Shown here piece after piece: positions 44,460 through 52,485 of a stretch of DNA of 64,000 bases. The stretch's first letter is position 1; each line of letters begins with the position of its first letter. The notes under the pieces are model-generated. The model saw only the letters and a list, made by a program, of their open reading frames with translations. It did not search any database and was not told the origin of the DNA. Made by a program: the position numbers and the translations under genes. Origin of the DNA: Paenibacillus farraposensis (GTDB lineage: Bacteria > Bacillota > Bacilli > Paenibacillales > Paenibacillaceae); NCBI RefSeq assembly GCF_020736845.1, contig NZ_JAFFQR010000029.1:1-64000 (forward strand), written 5' to 3'.

Positions 44460-44950
44460 AAGAATTCACCTGTCCTTCATTTGGAGTGTTTTTATAGAAA
44501 ATATGGCAGTTTGAGGTGGTTGAGACCGCTTCGCGTTTCATTTGATCTTACGATCGCTGTTGCCGTGGGATTTTTTGAATAAATTTTAAAAGGTAAGAAT
44601 CCAACGGCAAAGGCGAACACTCCGTTTCTCCAGATTCAAATGAACCGCTACGCTGCCAACCGCCTTAAAAGCACTTTATTTTTAAAGCTCGTTTGTGTAG
44701 CATTTCTAACACACTTAACACACAGCACCTACTTAGCGCTTAGATAATATGAAACTAAAGAATAAACCAAGTGGAACGGGAACGAAGTGGGCGGGATGTG
44801 CTGTACAAGCGTTAGCGTTCGCTTTTGTCCCCGGATTTCAACCTCTAGATTTTGATAAAAGAAATCCGGGGGCGGTGGCGATGGTAAGTACCATCCGACC
44901 ACGCAGTAGCGCTTCGTGTGTGCCTTTAGTTCGACTTTCTAGCAAAATGC
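44460..44950. repeat. Interspersed palindromic element inside the thiamine operon
   Basis: This 491-base stretch has no plausible gene. It holds two long imperfect palindromes, about 44517-44657 and about 44780-44930. Each has a stem with a common pattern. In the first, TTGCCGTGGGATTTTTT (44560-44576) faces AAGAATCCAACGGCAA (44595-44610). In the second, CCCCGGATTTC (44829-44839) faces GAAATCCGGGGG (44861-44872). The two palindromes look like inverted copies of one another: the right arm of the first, reverse-complemented, aligns with the left arm of the second (GTTCGCNTTTG, GGATT, ACC). A gap of about 110 AT-rich bases separates them. The whole resembles REP-type or MITE-like non-coding repeats. 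It splits the binding-protein gene from the remaining transport genes. Confidence 0.6.
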
Positions 44951-45997
44951 TCAACGCTTGGGCAAGAAGTCATTGGTGAAGGCTTTATCAACCTCCAAAG
45001 GTTTGCTGAGCAGCTTGCGTTCGTACATCCAATCCGAATAGTTTTGCCATACTTCCGCTTTTTGCACGCCCCATTGGGCAGCATCGTCCTGATAGCGCGG
45101 ACTTAGCCATTTTTGGCTGGCGAGTACCAGCTTTTTGTCCAGTTCCGGTACGGCCTTGCTCAAGATATCCGCAGCTTCTTCCGGGTGGGCAATCGTATAT
45201 TCATAGCCTTGGGCGGTAGCGTTCATGAACGCTTTGACCAGCTCCGGATCATTTTTAATGGTCTGCTCGTTGCTCACAATTACAGGCGTATAGTAATCGA
45301 GGCTTTTGGAATAGTCCTTTACATACAGCATATCCAACGGCTCGCCTCGCAGCTTTGCCTCAATTCCGGTCCATGCGTAGAAAATCCAGGCAAAATCGAT
45401 ATCCCGCTTCACGGCTGTAAAATAGTCGGCATTGCCCATATTCAATATTTTGACTTTGCTTACATCGGCCTTGTCTGAATCCATAATCGATTTTATGACC
45501 GCTTCTTCTACGGGCGAACCCCAGCCACCGTATTTTTTTCCTTCAAAATCTTTGGGGCTCTTAATTCCGCGATCTACCGGAGCTGCGAAGCCTGAGGTAT
45601 TATGCTGAATCACGGCAGCGATGGATACGAGTGGCACGCCTTGCGTACGGGCTTGGGTGACGCCCTCTTGATAGCTGATGCCAAAAGGCGCAGCATTCGA
45701 AGCCACCATTTGATCGGCTCCGCCTGATCCGGGCTGAACAATCTGGACATTCAAGCCGGCCTTTTCGTAAAATCCTTTATCCTTGGCGACATAGAGCCCC
45801 GTATGATTCGTATTTGGTGTCCAGTCGAGCACGACTTTAACATCCTTAAGCCCCTTTGACGGGGTGGATGCTTGCGTGCCAGCGGCAGGAGCCGACTTTT
45901 GAGATGCAGAGGGGGAGTTTCCGGCGCAGGCGGTCAGTGTCAGGGCCATGAGCCATAGACTGATCAGGCCCAGGCTTAACATTTTCATGCGTTTCAT
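44951..45997 (-). CDS. thiY: ABC substrate-binding lipoprotein, NMT1/THI5-like (ThiY-like)
   Basis: This 348-residue lipoprotein has the lipobox LTACAG near residue 24. The mature part starts VKVVLDWTPNTNHTGLYVAK, the NMT1/THI5 signature region, followed by KGFYEKAGLNVQIVQPG and the GGADQMVASNAAPFGISYQE segment. Such proteins bind HMP, formylaminopyrimidine or thiamine. I chose the ATG at 45997 because AAAAGGAGAGATACAAC lies just before it. The gene is the first in the TPP-riboswitch operon, with the ATPase, permease and thiamine-binding genes following beyond the palindromic insertion. Confidence 0.88.
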   Translation of the reverse strand: MKRMKMLSLGLISLWLMALTLTACAGNSPSASQKSAPAAGTQASTPSKGLKDVKVVLDWTPNTNHTGLYVAKDKGFYEKAGLNVQIVQPGSGGADQMVASNAAPFGISYQEGVTQARTQGVPLVSIAAVIQHNTSGFAAPVDRGIKSPKDFEGKKYGGWGSPVEEAVIKSIMDSDKADVSKVKILNMGNADYFTAVKRDIDFAWIFYAWTGIEAKLRGEPLDMLYVKDYSKSLDYYTPVIVSNEQTIKNDPELVKAFMNATAQGYEYTIAHPEEAADILSKAVPELDKKLVLASQKWLSPRYQDDAAQWGVQKAEVWQNYSDWMYERKLLSKPLEVDKAFTNDFLPKR

Positions 45998-46109
45998 TGT
46001 TGTATCTCTCCTTTTATTACCCGTCATCCGTCAAATCAGACAGCTTATGTTCCCCATTTTCAAAAAACAACATCTGCCGAAAGCTATCTTTCCAACAACG
46101 CTTAATCTC

Positions 46110-46143
46110 AAAAAAAAAGCATCCCAGTGTTCCGGGACGCTTG
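46110..46143 (-). terminator. TPP-riboswitch-controlled terminator
   Basis: On the minus strand AAGCGTCCCGG pairs with CTGGGATGCTT, with a short loop and then nine Ts. It lies between the TPP aptamer and the thiY start, as in OFF switches acting by termination. Confidence 0.9.
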
Positions 46144-46189
46144 CGCTTGTCTATACCAAAGTAAGGGATGGCCCTGTGTAAAAAAGGAA

Positions 46190-46300
46190 CATCCTCGCTT
46201 AAGCATTCCTACGCTGGCATTACCCAGATCAGGTTGTAAGGGTTAGTGTCTTGGGGACACACTCTCAGCCGGCCGATTCCAGCACCCCTGGCATGGTATG
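46190..46300 (-). promoter_or_regulatory. TPP (thi-box) riboswitch
   Basis: On the minus strand the leader shows the conserved elements GGGGTGCT, GGCTGAGAGTG, an ACACTAACCC segment, CCTTACAACCTGATCTGGGT and AATGCCAGCGTAGGAA. These are the core of the thiamine-pyrophosphate riboswitch. An intrinsic terminator follows, so thiamine sufficiency should stop transcription of the transport operon. Confidence 0.95.
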
Positions 46301-46336
46301 GTTTAATGGGTTGGTTTATTCGGGTTTACTACGACG

Positions 46337-46365
46337 ATTATATGCCTTGAAGGCGGGACTGTCCA
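46337..46365 (-). promoter_or_regulatory. Sigma-A promoter of the thiamine transport operon
   Basis: On the minus strand TGGACA (46365-46360) and TATAAT (46342-46337) are 17 bases apart, about 40 bases upstream of the first conserved aptamer bases. Confidence 0.75.
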
Positions 46366-46540
46366 GCATTGAGAGAGAAATGACAGTACCGAAAATTAAT
46401 TATTTCTTTATAAATAACTTGAGCGAATAACTACTCTTTTATCTGGAATTGGATTAAAATAGGAATGGTGGGTTCGAATCTTACATATATGTGCAAAGAT
46501 ATGTATGTGAACCATACATCTTAATGAGGAGGGGTATATT

Positions 46541-48553
46541 TTGTTAGTTCGTAAAAATTGGTTTAAAGGATTTACAGCAGCGATAGCAGCTTGCAGTATG
46601 CTTGTATTTACAGCTGCACCGTCCTGGGCAGCCAGCGATTCTCGAGACAGTGCTACAGTGAATTTGCGAATCATGGAAACAACGGATATTCACACGACAT
46701 TGATGAACTATGATTACTATGCAGATAAGGAAACCAACGAATATGGCTTGATTAACACAGCCGGATTGATTCAGCAGGCACGTAGTGAAGTTAGGAACAG
46801 CATGCTGTTCGATAACGGTGATTTGCTGCAAGGGAATCCATTGGGCGATTATATGGCCAGGAACAAAACCTTCAAGAAAGAAGGCGGTGTTCATCCGGTC
46901 TACAAGATGATGAACTTGATGGGCTATGATGCGGCTACGGTCGGAAACCACGAATTTAACTATGGGCTCGACTTTTTGGAGAAATCGCTCAAGGGAGCCA
47001 GCTTTCCTTACGTAAATGCGAACGTATACTATGACAACGGGGGACAAGGGAACAAAAATTATTTTACCCCTTATCGCATTCTGGATAAAACGGTGACGGA
47101 TGCGAGGGGCGAGGAGCATACGCTCCGGGTGGGTGTAATCGGCTTGGTAACCCCGCAAATTATGCAGTGGGATGAAGCCAATTTGAAGAATCAGGTCGTA
47201 ACAAAGGATATTGTGGAAACGGCGAAAAAGTTCATTCCGCAAATAAAAATGGAAGGTGCCGACATTATTGTCGTGCTTGCGCACACAGGCTATGAGGATG
47301 CACCCCAAACACCGATGATGGAGAATGCTGTTAAATATTTGAGCCAGGTGGACGGAATTAATGCTATTCTGTTTGGACATGCGCATAAATCTTTCCCGGG
47401 TCCTGATTTTAAAGGGATGAGCGGGGTAGACCTGGATAAAGGAACCATTAATGGTGTACCGGCTGTTGAAGCTTCCTCATGGGGCAAGGAACTGGGCATT
47501 ATTGACCTGAGCCTCGAAAAGAAAAAAAGTGAATGGACTGTCACCAATTCCCAGTCTGAAGTACGTCCGGTTGTGAATGCCAAAAATCAGGCTGTGCAGA
47601 TAACCCCTGAGTTTAAACTGATGGATGCAATCAAGGATGACCATAAAGGAACGCTGGATTATGTTCGTCAACCGGTCGGAACCACCACTGCACCGATTAC
47701 CAGTTATTTTGCATTGGTGCAGGATGACCCATCCATTCAGATTGTGACAAATGCCCAAAAATGGTATGTTCAAAACCATCTGAAAGGGACCAAGTACGAA
47801 AATCTTCCGGTATTGTCAGCTGGCGCCCCATTCAAGGCAGGCGGTCGCAACGGTGCCGAGTATTACACCAACATTCCCGAAGGTACGATCGCGATTAAAA
47901 ACGTGTCCGACCTCTATGTGTATCCGAACACGGTTCATGCCGTAGAACTGACGGGTGCTGAAATTCAGGAGTGGCTGGAATGGTCTGCGGGCCAGTTCAA
48001 CCGCATTGATCCCAGCAAAACAGAAGAACAAGCGCTGATCAACAAGGATTTTCCAACCTACAATTTTGATGTCATTGACGGTGTGACTTACCAAATCGAT
48101 GTAACTCAGCCAGCACGTTATGATGCGAAGGGAACCATGATTGATTCTTCGGCTCATCGTATCAAGGACTTGCAATACAATGGGAAGGCGATTGATCCTG
48201 CGAAGAAATTTATCGTAGCGACCAATAATTATCGTGCTTCCTCCTCCAAGCTTGCCAACCCGGATGGCAAACGCATTGTGATGGCTGCGCCGGATGAAAA
48301 CCGTCAGGCCATTGTTGACTATATCCGGACGAACGGAACGATTAATCCATCAGCGGATGGCAATTGGTCTATTGCTCCTTTCGGCCAGGCCAGGGTGACC
48401 TTTGAGTCCTCTCCTGATGCCAAGGATGTGCTGGCTGGAAATCAGCAAATTGCTTACCTGGGCAGTGCCGCAGACGGCTTTGCCAAATACAGCTTAAAAG
48501 CTGGCGCAAAGCCTAACGCAGCCAAAACAACCAAACCCAAGGCTTCCAAATAA
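46541..48553 (+). CDS. cpdB: Secreted 2',3'-cyclic-nucleotide phosphodiesterase / 3'-nucleotidase
   Basis: This 670-residue secreted enzyme has a signal peptide (KGFTAAIAACSMLVFTAA, cleavage after SWA). The metallophosphatase domain carries all metal motifs: METTDIHTTLMNYDYY, DNGDLLQGNPLGDY, VGNHEFNYGLDF, VVLAHTGYE and LFGHAHKSF. A 5'-nucleotidase C-terminal domain follows (about 380-600; SAGAPFKAGGRNGAEYYTNI and the NTVHAVELTGAEIQEWLEWS segment). The enzyme releases phosphate from extracellular 2',3'-cyclic or 3'-nucleotides. TTG at 46541 follows GAGGAGGGGTATATT. No LPXTG or SLH anchor is seen; a basic tail ends the protein. Confidence 0.9.
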   Translation: MLVRKNWFKGFTAAIAACSMLVFTAAPSWAASDSRDSATVNLRIMETTDIHTTLMNYDYYADKETNEYGLINTAGLIQQARSEVRNSMLFDNGDLLQGNPLGDYMARNKTFKKEGGVHPVYKMMNLMGYDAATVGNHEFNYGLDFLEKSLKGASFPYVNANVYYDNGGQGNKNYFTPYRILDKTVTDARGEEHTLRVGVIGLVTPQIMQWDEANLKNQVVTKDIVETAKKFIPQIKMEGADIIVVLAHTGYEDAPQTPMMENAVKYLSQVDGINAILFGHAHKSFPGPDFKGMSGVDLDKGTINGVPAVEASSWGKELGIIDLSLEKKKSEWTVTNSQSEVRPVVNAKNQAVQITPEFKLMDAIKDDHKGTLDYVRQPVGTTTAPITSYFALVQDDPSIQIVTNAQKWYVQNHLKGTKYENLPVLSAGAPFKAGGRNGAEYYTNIPEGTIAIKNVSDLYVYPNTVHAVELTGAEIQEWLEWSAGQFNRIDPSKTEEQALINKDFPTYNFDVIDGVTYQIDVTQPARYDAKGTMIDSSAHRIKDLQYNGKAIDPAKKFIVATNNYRASSSKLANPDGKRIVMAAPDENRQAIVDYIRTNGTINPSADGNWSIAPFGQARVTFESSPDAKDVLAGNQQIAYLGSAADGFAKYSLKAGAKPNAAKTTKPKASK

Positions 48554-48589
48554 GTTCCACTTTCTGGTGCCAAAGTTGATCAATAGCTA

Positions 48590-48630
48590 AGCAGCCAGTC
48601 TCATCACCGAGAGACTGGCTGCTTTTTTTG
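48590..48630 (+). terminator. Terminator after cpdB
   Basis: AGCAGCCAGTCTC pairs with GAGACTGGCTGCT around an eight-base loop, followed by seven Ts. Confidence 0.92.
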
Positions 48631-48819
48631 ATTTTTCAGGATGACAAAATCAATTGAAAATTGCTGCAAAAGATTTCGGTTTTTTTGTCGATTTTTGAAC
48701 TTAAGTCCTAGTTTTAGATTGTAAATAAGCCTATATTTCGTGATTTTATAGTACTTTTGCTCTAGTTATTTGTGATATAATGGTGAAAAAATCGGGAAAT
48801 TGTTCCGAGGAGGACCATT

Positions 48820-49863
48820 ATGACATGCAGCAGTTGCAGCATCATATTACCAATCAAGGATCAAGGATTACTGAAGATCAGGAATTCCAAAGTAACGCTT
48901 GATTCGGTAATAGTTAGGTTGGGTATGCCATCGGGACAATGGCGTGAGGATGCCATCGTGTTTCGGTATAACAGCCGTTCAGAGTTAGAGCAATTGGTTC
49001 ATGGGTTGGCTCGTTTGCCGCAGGAATGGTTAGACCATATGGAAGCTGCGGTCATTGGGTTGAATCATACAGAAGGAGAGGATTGGCTTCAATTTGGCCA
49101 ACTGCAAGCCAGACTTCAGAATCCGGATCTGATGACTATTATTAAGGATGAAAGTTTTACCAGCCACATGCAGCCTATTGTTGACCACCAGCTGAACATT
49201 ATCGGGTTTGAATTTTTGCTGCGTCCGTCGCATCCGGGGCGGCCCTTTCATCCTTTTCGGCTGTTTGAAGCAGCCCGAGAAGCTGGTTTGCATGCTCATC
49301 TGGATCGTCTGGCTCGTATTTCTGCTATTGAAAAAAGTGCAAGATGCCTTCCTGCGGGGATGAAACGCTTTATTAACTTTCTTCCTTCGACGATTTATAA
49401 TTCGGCCTATTGTATAAATCATACTTTTGAGACGATTAGCCGGTTGTCCATGCATACGGAAGATTTTGTGTTTGAGGTCGTAGAGACGGAAGAAATTGAT
49501 GACCTGAATGTTTTGCATCATATTTTTGAACAATACCGCGAACAGGGAATTTCAATGGCGCTGGACGATGTGGGGGCAGGCTATTCTACAACAGAGCTTA
49601 TGAATTGCCTCCAGCCGGATTATGTCAAAATTGATCGCAGTTTAATTGATGGCTGTCATTGTAACAGTGATCAGCAGCGGCAAATTACGGGGATCGTGGA
49701 ATCGGCTTCACATTTTGGCGGCCAGGTGCTGGCAGAAGGTGTGGAACAGCTGGAGGATTTTGAATTTTGTCGTGAAGCAGGTGTGTCCCTGGCACAGGGT
49801 TATTTGTTTGGCAAGCCGGAGCCCGTTCCGCCTCCCAATTTTATACTTAGCAGGGTCGTGTAG
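48820..49863 (+). CDS. EAL-domain protein (cyclic di-GMP phosphodiesterase-like)
   Basis: This 347-residue soluble protein has an EAL domain from about residue 100 to the end. The signature Glu131 lies in GFEFLLRP (EAL reads EFL), and ALDDVGAGYS supplies the metal-binding Asp249-Asp250 (usually DDFGTG). EVVETEE carries another Glu, YVKIDRSLIDG the catalytic Lys, and GVEQLEDFEF the final Glu. The motifs look competent for hydrolysis, though the loop-6 segment DDVGAG departs from consensus. The N-terminal 90 residues open with CSSC (Cys3/Cys6) and have no known domain. GAGGAGGACC precedes the ATG and TATAAT lies at 48776-48781. Confidence 0.87.
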   Translation: MTCSSCSIILPIKDQGLLKIRNSKVTLDSVIVRLGMPSGQWREDAIVFRYNSRSELEQLVHGLARLPQEWLDHMEAAVIGLNHTEGEDWLQFGQLQARLQNPDLMTIIKDESFTSHMQPIVDHQLNIIGFEFLLRPSHPGRPFHPFRLFEAAREAGLHAHLDRLARISAIEKSARCLPAGMKRFINFLPSTIYNSAYCINHTFETISRLSMHTEDFVFEVVETEEIDDLNVLHHIFEQYREQGISMALDDVGAGYSTTELMNCLQPDYVKIDRSLIDGCHCNSDQQRQITGIVESASHFGGQVLAEGVEQLEDFEFCREAGVSLAQGYLFGKPEPVPPPNFILSRVV

Positions 49864-50173
49864 TTATGAGTACGTTTAAATCGTTGTAGTCTATAAAATG
49901 TGGAGCTTAAATGGGTCTGTCTCATAGGCAAAATTTTAACTGTATTGGACAGTGCTTATATCACCATTTATGTAAAAAACGCGAGTTGCAGAGGTTATTC
50001 CACCTCTGCAACTCGCGTTTTTTGGTTCATGCTTGCCTACCTGAGTAAGTTATGGGCAAGCGAAAGCGACCCTGCCTCCAATTTTTACTTGGTAAGGAAC
50101 GTTAAAATAACGGAGGCAGTTTTACGACACGTTTTATTTTTAAAGTAAAGATTGACGTTTTGAAGATAAAAAG
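49864..50173. other. Intergenic region between EAL and quinone reductase genes
   Basis: Holds the EAL-gene terminator (49974-50024), then a second inverted repeat CTGCCTCC/GGAGGCAG (50072-50122) that has no T run. The latter is followed by TTTATTTTTAAAG, a string also present in the thiamine-operon insertion (about 44678-44690). A TTGACG box (50152-50157) follows with TACAGT 17 bases later. No gene recognised. Confidence 0.45.
49974..50024 (+). terminator. Intrinsic terminator
   Basis: ACGCGAGTTGCAGAGGT pairs with ACCTCTGCAACTCGCGT around a tiny loop, flanked by A and T runs on both sides. It is one of the strongest hairpins in the window. Confidence 0.92.
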
Positions 50174-50222
50174 ATACAGTGTATTATAAAAGAAACGTTG
50201 TTTCTAGTATAATACACTGTAT
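50152..50222 (+). promoter_or_regulatory. Promoter with a 49-bp dyad operator-like element
   Basis: TTGACG (50152-50157) and TACAGT (50175-50180), 17 bases apart, form a likely promoter. From 50174 to 50222 runs a near-perfect dyad: ATACAGTGTATTATA and its complement TATAATACACTGTAT enclose an inner AGAAAC/GTTTCT repeat. The dyad starts at the -10 box and ends 44 bases before the gene start, so a dimeric or double-dimer repressor bound there would block transcription of the oxidoreductase operon. The regulator is not encoded nearby. Confidence 0.7.
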
Positions 50223-50266
50223 CGATACTAGGTAAAAAATTTAACATTGCAGGGAGGACAACCAAA

Positions 50267-51280
50267 ATGAAAGCAGTGCAACTGAAAAACGGTTTTGGCT
50301 TTGAAGAATTAACCTTGACGGAACTCGACATACCGATGCCGGGACGGCTGGAAGTTCTGATCCGCATAAGGGCAGCATCTTTAAATTACCGAGATTTGGT
50401 AATACTTAATGGAGTAATGCCGATCGGCATTCAATTTCCCTTCATTCCGTTATCCGATGGAGCGGGTGAAATTGTAGCTGTGGGCGAAGGGGTGACAAAA
50501 TTCCAGGTTGGACAAAGGGTAGCGGCAAATTTACAGCAGAAATTCATTGGCGGCAGCACGAGAGCGGAGGTATTAAAGGACAGTCTGGGAGGGCCGCTCA
50601 GCGGAGTGGCGGCTGAATATATCGTTCTACATGAAGAAGGGGTCGTCGCCATTCCGGATCACCTTACTTGGGAGGAGGCTTCCACCTTGCCAATTGCGGC
50701 ATTAACCGCATGGAGCATGCTGATGGAATCCGGCGGGCTGCGAGCGGGGGATACGGTGCTCTTGCAAGGAACAGGCGGTGTCTCCATCTTTGGGCTTCAA
50801 TTCTCTCTGATGGCAGGAGCACGGGTAATTATAACATCGAGCAGCAATGACAAGCTGGAGCGGGCAAAAGCTCTCGGCGCATGGCAGACAATCAACTATT
50901 CGGAAGTTCCCGAGTGGGATAAGGTGGCTCTGGAACTGACAGGCGGCGGAGTCGACCATGTCCTGGATGTGGGGGGAGCGACAACAATGGCACAATCCAT
51001 CAATGCACTTCGTACCGGAGGGACTGTGAGCATGATCGGATTCTTATCGGGCTTGACCATTCCTGAGTTCGATGTCACCAGCATTTTGCAGAAGGCTGCG
51101 ACGATTCGTGGCAGTCAAGTCGGTAACAGGGAACATTTCGAAAACATGAATCGTGCCATTTCCCACCATCAGCTACATCCTGTCATCGACCGGGTATTCC
51201 CGCTCAGCCGAATCGGTGAAGCCTTTGCACTTTTGGCTGAAGGAAAACAGTATTTCGGTAAAATCGTCGTTCAAATATAA
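50267..51280 (+). CDS. Zinc-independent NAD(P)-dependent alcohol dehydrogenase / quinone oxidoreductase family
   Basis: This 337-residue enzyme belongs to the medium-chain dehydrogenase/reductase superfamily. The N-terminal catalytic domain reads EVLIRIRAASLNYRDLVILN, then PFIPLSDGAGEIVAVGEGV. The nucleotide-binding domain has GDTVLLQGTGGVSIFGLQFS, a variant GxGGVS turn, and ends YFGKIVVQI. The zinc-binding Cys/His residues of classic alcohol dehydrogenases are not evident, so a quinone reductase-like activity is likely. GGAGGACAACCAAA precedes the ATG. It starts a three-gene operon with a strictosidine-synthase-like protein and an SDR enzyme. Confidence 0.85.
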   Translation: MKAVQLKNGFGFEELTLTELDIPMPGRLEVLIRIRAASLNYRDLVILNGVMPIGIQFPFIPLSDGAGEIVAVGEGVTKFQVGQRVAANLQQKFIGGSTRAEVLKDSLGGPLSGVAAEYIVLHEEGVVAIPDHLTWEEASTLPIAALTAWSMLMESGGLRAGDTVLLQGTGGVSIFGLQFSLMAGARVIITSSSNDKLERAKALGAWQTINYSEVPEWDKVALELTGGGVDHVLDVGGATTMAQSINALRTGGTVSMIGFLSGLTIPEFDVTSILQKAATIRGSQVGNREHFENMNRAISHHQLHPVIDRVFPLSRIGEAFALLAEGKQYFGKIVVQI

Positions 51281-51309
51281 ATATTATTCACATCACATAG
51301 GAGGCACTC

Positions 51310-52467
51310 ATGCCCAGTAAACCTGATTTGTCCATCAAAAATTCTCAAGGAAGAAGGAATAAGAAACCGCGTAAATGGGTACGCAGAACCGGATTATCGC
51401 TGCTGGCGGTAATCTTTCTGGGAGTGGTTATTTTTATGCTCATCCCTTCCCCTGTCCAGCCTGCAAAATGGCTTGCACCTTCGGCCCCCTCTTTTGAACA
51501 AGCGGGTCCATGGCAACAAAATAATAAACTCAGCTCCGCAGAGCTTGTTACAGATGCCCCTAAGTTTCCGGAATTTATCACCTTTGACAAGGAAGGCACT
51601 TTATATACGGGAGACTCCGACGGGAAAATTTATAAGGTTGCCTTTGATGGAAAGGGCAATCCGCAAAAGGCCCAGCTATATGCAGATACCAAAGGAACGC
51701 CCAATGGACTTATGTTTGACGCAAGTGGAAATCTGATCGTTACGGATGTCCGGAAGGGGCTGCTGTCTGTAGATCCTTCCGGGAACGTGACGGTGTTGGC
51801 CGATCAAGTCGACGGCACACCGATCTATTTGGCCAATGAGCTAGATATTGCGAAAGATGGCACTATTTATTTTTCTGACACCTCCAATTATGGCAGAGTG
51901 ACCTTCAAAGAAATCGCCGAGAACAAGCCACATGGACGTTTGCTGAAATATGATCCGGCGACCAAGCAGACGACAGTTCTGTTGGAAGGCCTTTATTTTG
52001 CGAACGGGGTTGCCTTGTCTGCGGACGAAGATTTTGTGCTTGTGGCAGAGTCGTATCACTACCAATTGACCAGATACTGGCTCAAAGGGCCGAAGAAGGG
52101 GACTTCGGATATTTTTGCGGAGAATCTCGCCGGTTTTCCGGATAACATTACGCGTGATGATCAAGGCCATTTCTGGGTCGGTCTCTTCACGACACGTATT
52201 CCCTTTGTAGATCAGATGCATGGAAGCCCGTGGCTGGCTGGGATGATGGCCAAATTGCCTCAATCGCTGCTCAGCGGTGCAAGCGCACCTGTGAAGCATG
52301 GGCTTGCTGTGGAGCTTAATTCGCAGGGGAAACTCATCGGAAGCTGGCATGATCCTGCAGGCTCGCTTTATGGCGTAACTACGGCTGTAAACCATGACGG
52401 ATATTTATATATAGGCACAGCTCCTGGAGGCAGCCAGGGCGTTCATCGCGTACTTTTAACCAAATAA
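51310..52467 (+). CDS. Membrane-anchored strictosidine synthase / SMP-30-like beta-propeller
   Basis: This 385-residue protein has one N-terminal membrane helix (TGLSLLAVIFLGVVIFMLIP) after a basic region, then a six-bladed propeller of the strictosidine synthase/APMAP/SMP-30 type outside the membrane. Typical strands are FPEFITFDKEGTLYTGDSDG, PNGLMFDASGNLIVTDVRKG, ANELDIAKDGTIYFSDTSNY and FANGVALSADEDFVLVAESY, with GGSQGVHRV at the end. Relatives hydrolyse lactones or phosphoesters, but the specific reaction is unknown. It follows the quinone reductase by 29 bases in an operon. Confidence 0.82.
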   Translation: MPSKPDLSIKNSQGRRNKKPRKWVRRTGLSLLAVIFLGVVIFMLIPSPVQPAKWLAPSAPSFEQAGPWQQNNKLSSAELVTDAPKFPEFITFDKEGTLYTGDSDGKIYKVAFDGKGNPQKAQLYADTKGTPNGLMFDASGNLIVTDVRKGLLSVDPSGNVTVLADQVDGTPIYLANELDIAKDGTIYFSDTSNYGRVTFKEIAENKPHGRLLKYDPATKQTTVLLEGLYFANGVALSADEDFVLVAESYHYQLTRYWLKGPKKGTSDIFAENLAGFPDNITRDDQGHFWVGLFTTRIPFVDQMHGSPWLAGMMAKLPQSLLSGASAPVKHGLAVELNSQGKLIGSWHDPAGSLYGVTTAVNHDGYLYIGTAPGGSQGVHRVLLTK

Positions 52468-52485
52468 GCTTGGGGAGGGTTTAAC

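Noticed and set aside
44749..44979. 76-codon plus-strand ORF within the thiamine-operon insertion
   Set aside because: The sequence is better explained by a palindrome; the ORF lacks a ribosome binding site and overlaps the thiY end.
46544..47386. 280-codon minus-strand ORF opposite the secreted nucleotidase
   Set aside because: Antisense to a protein with a complete set of metallophosphatase motifs.
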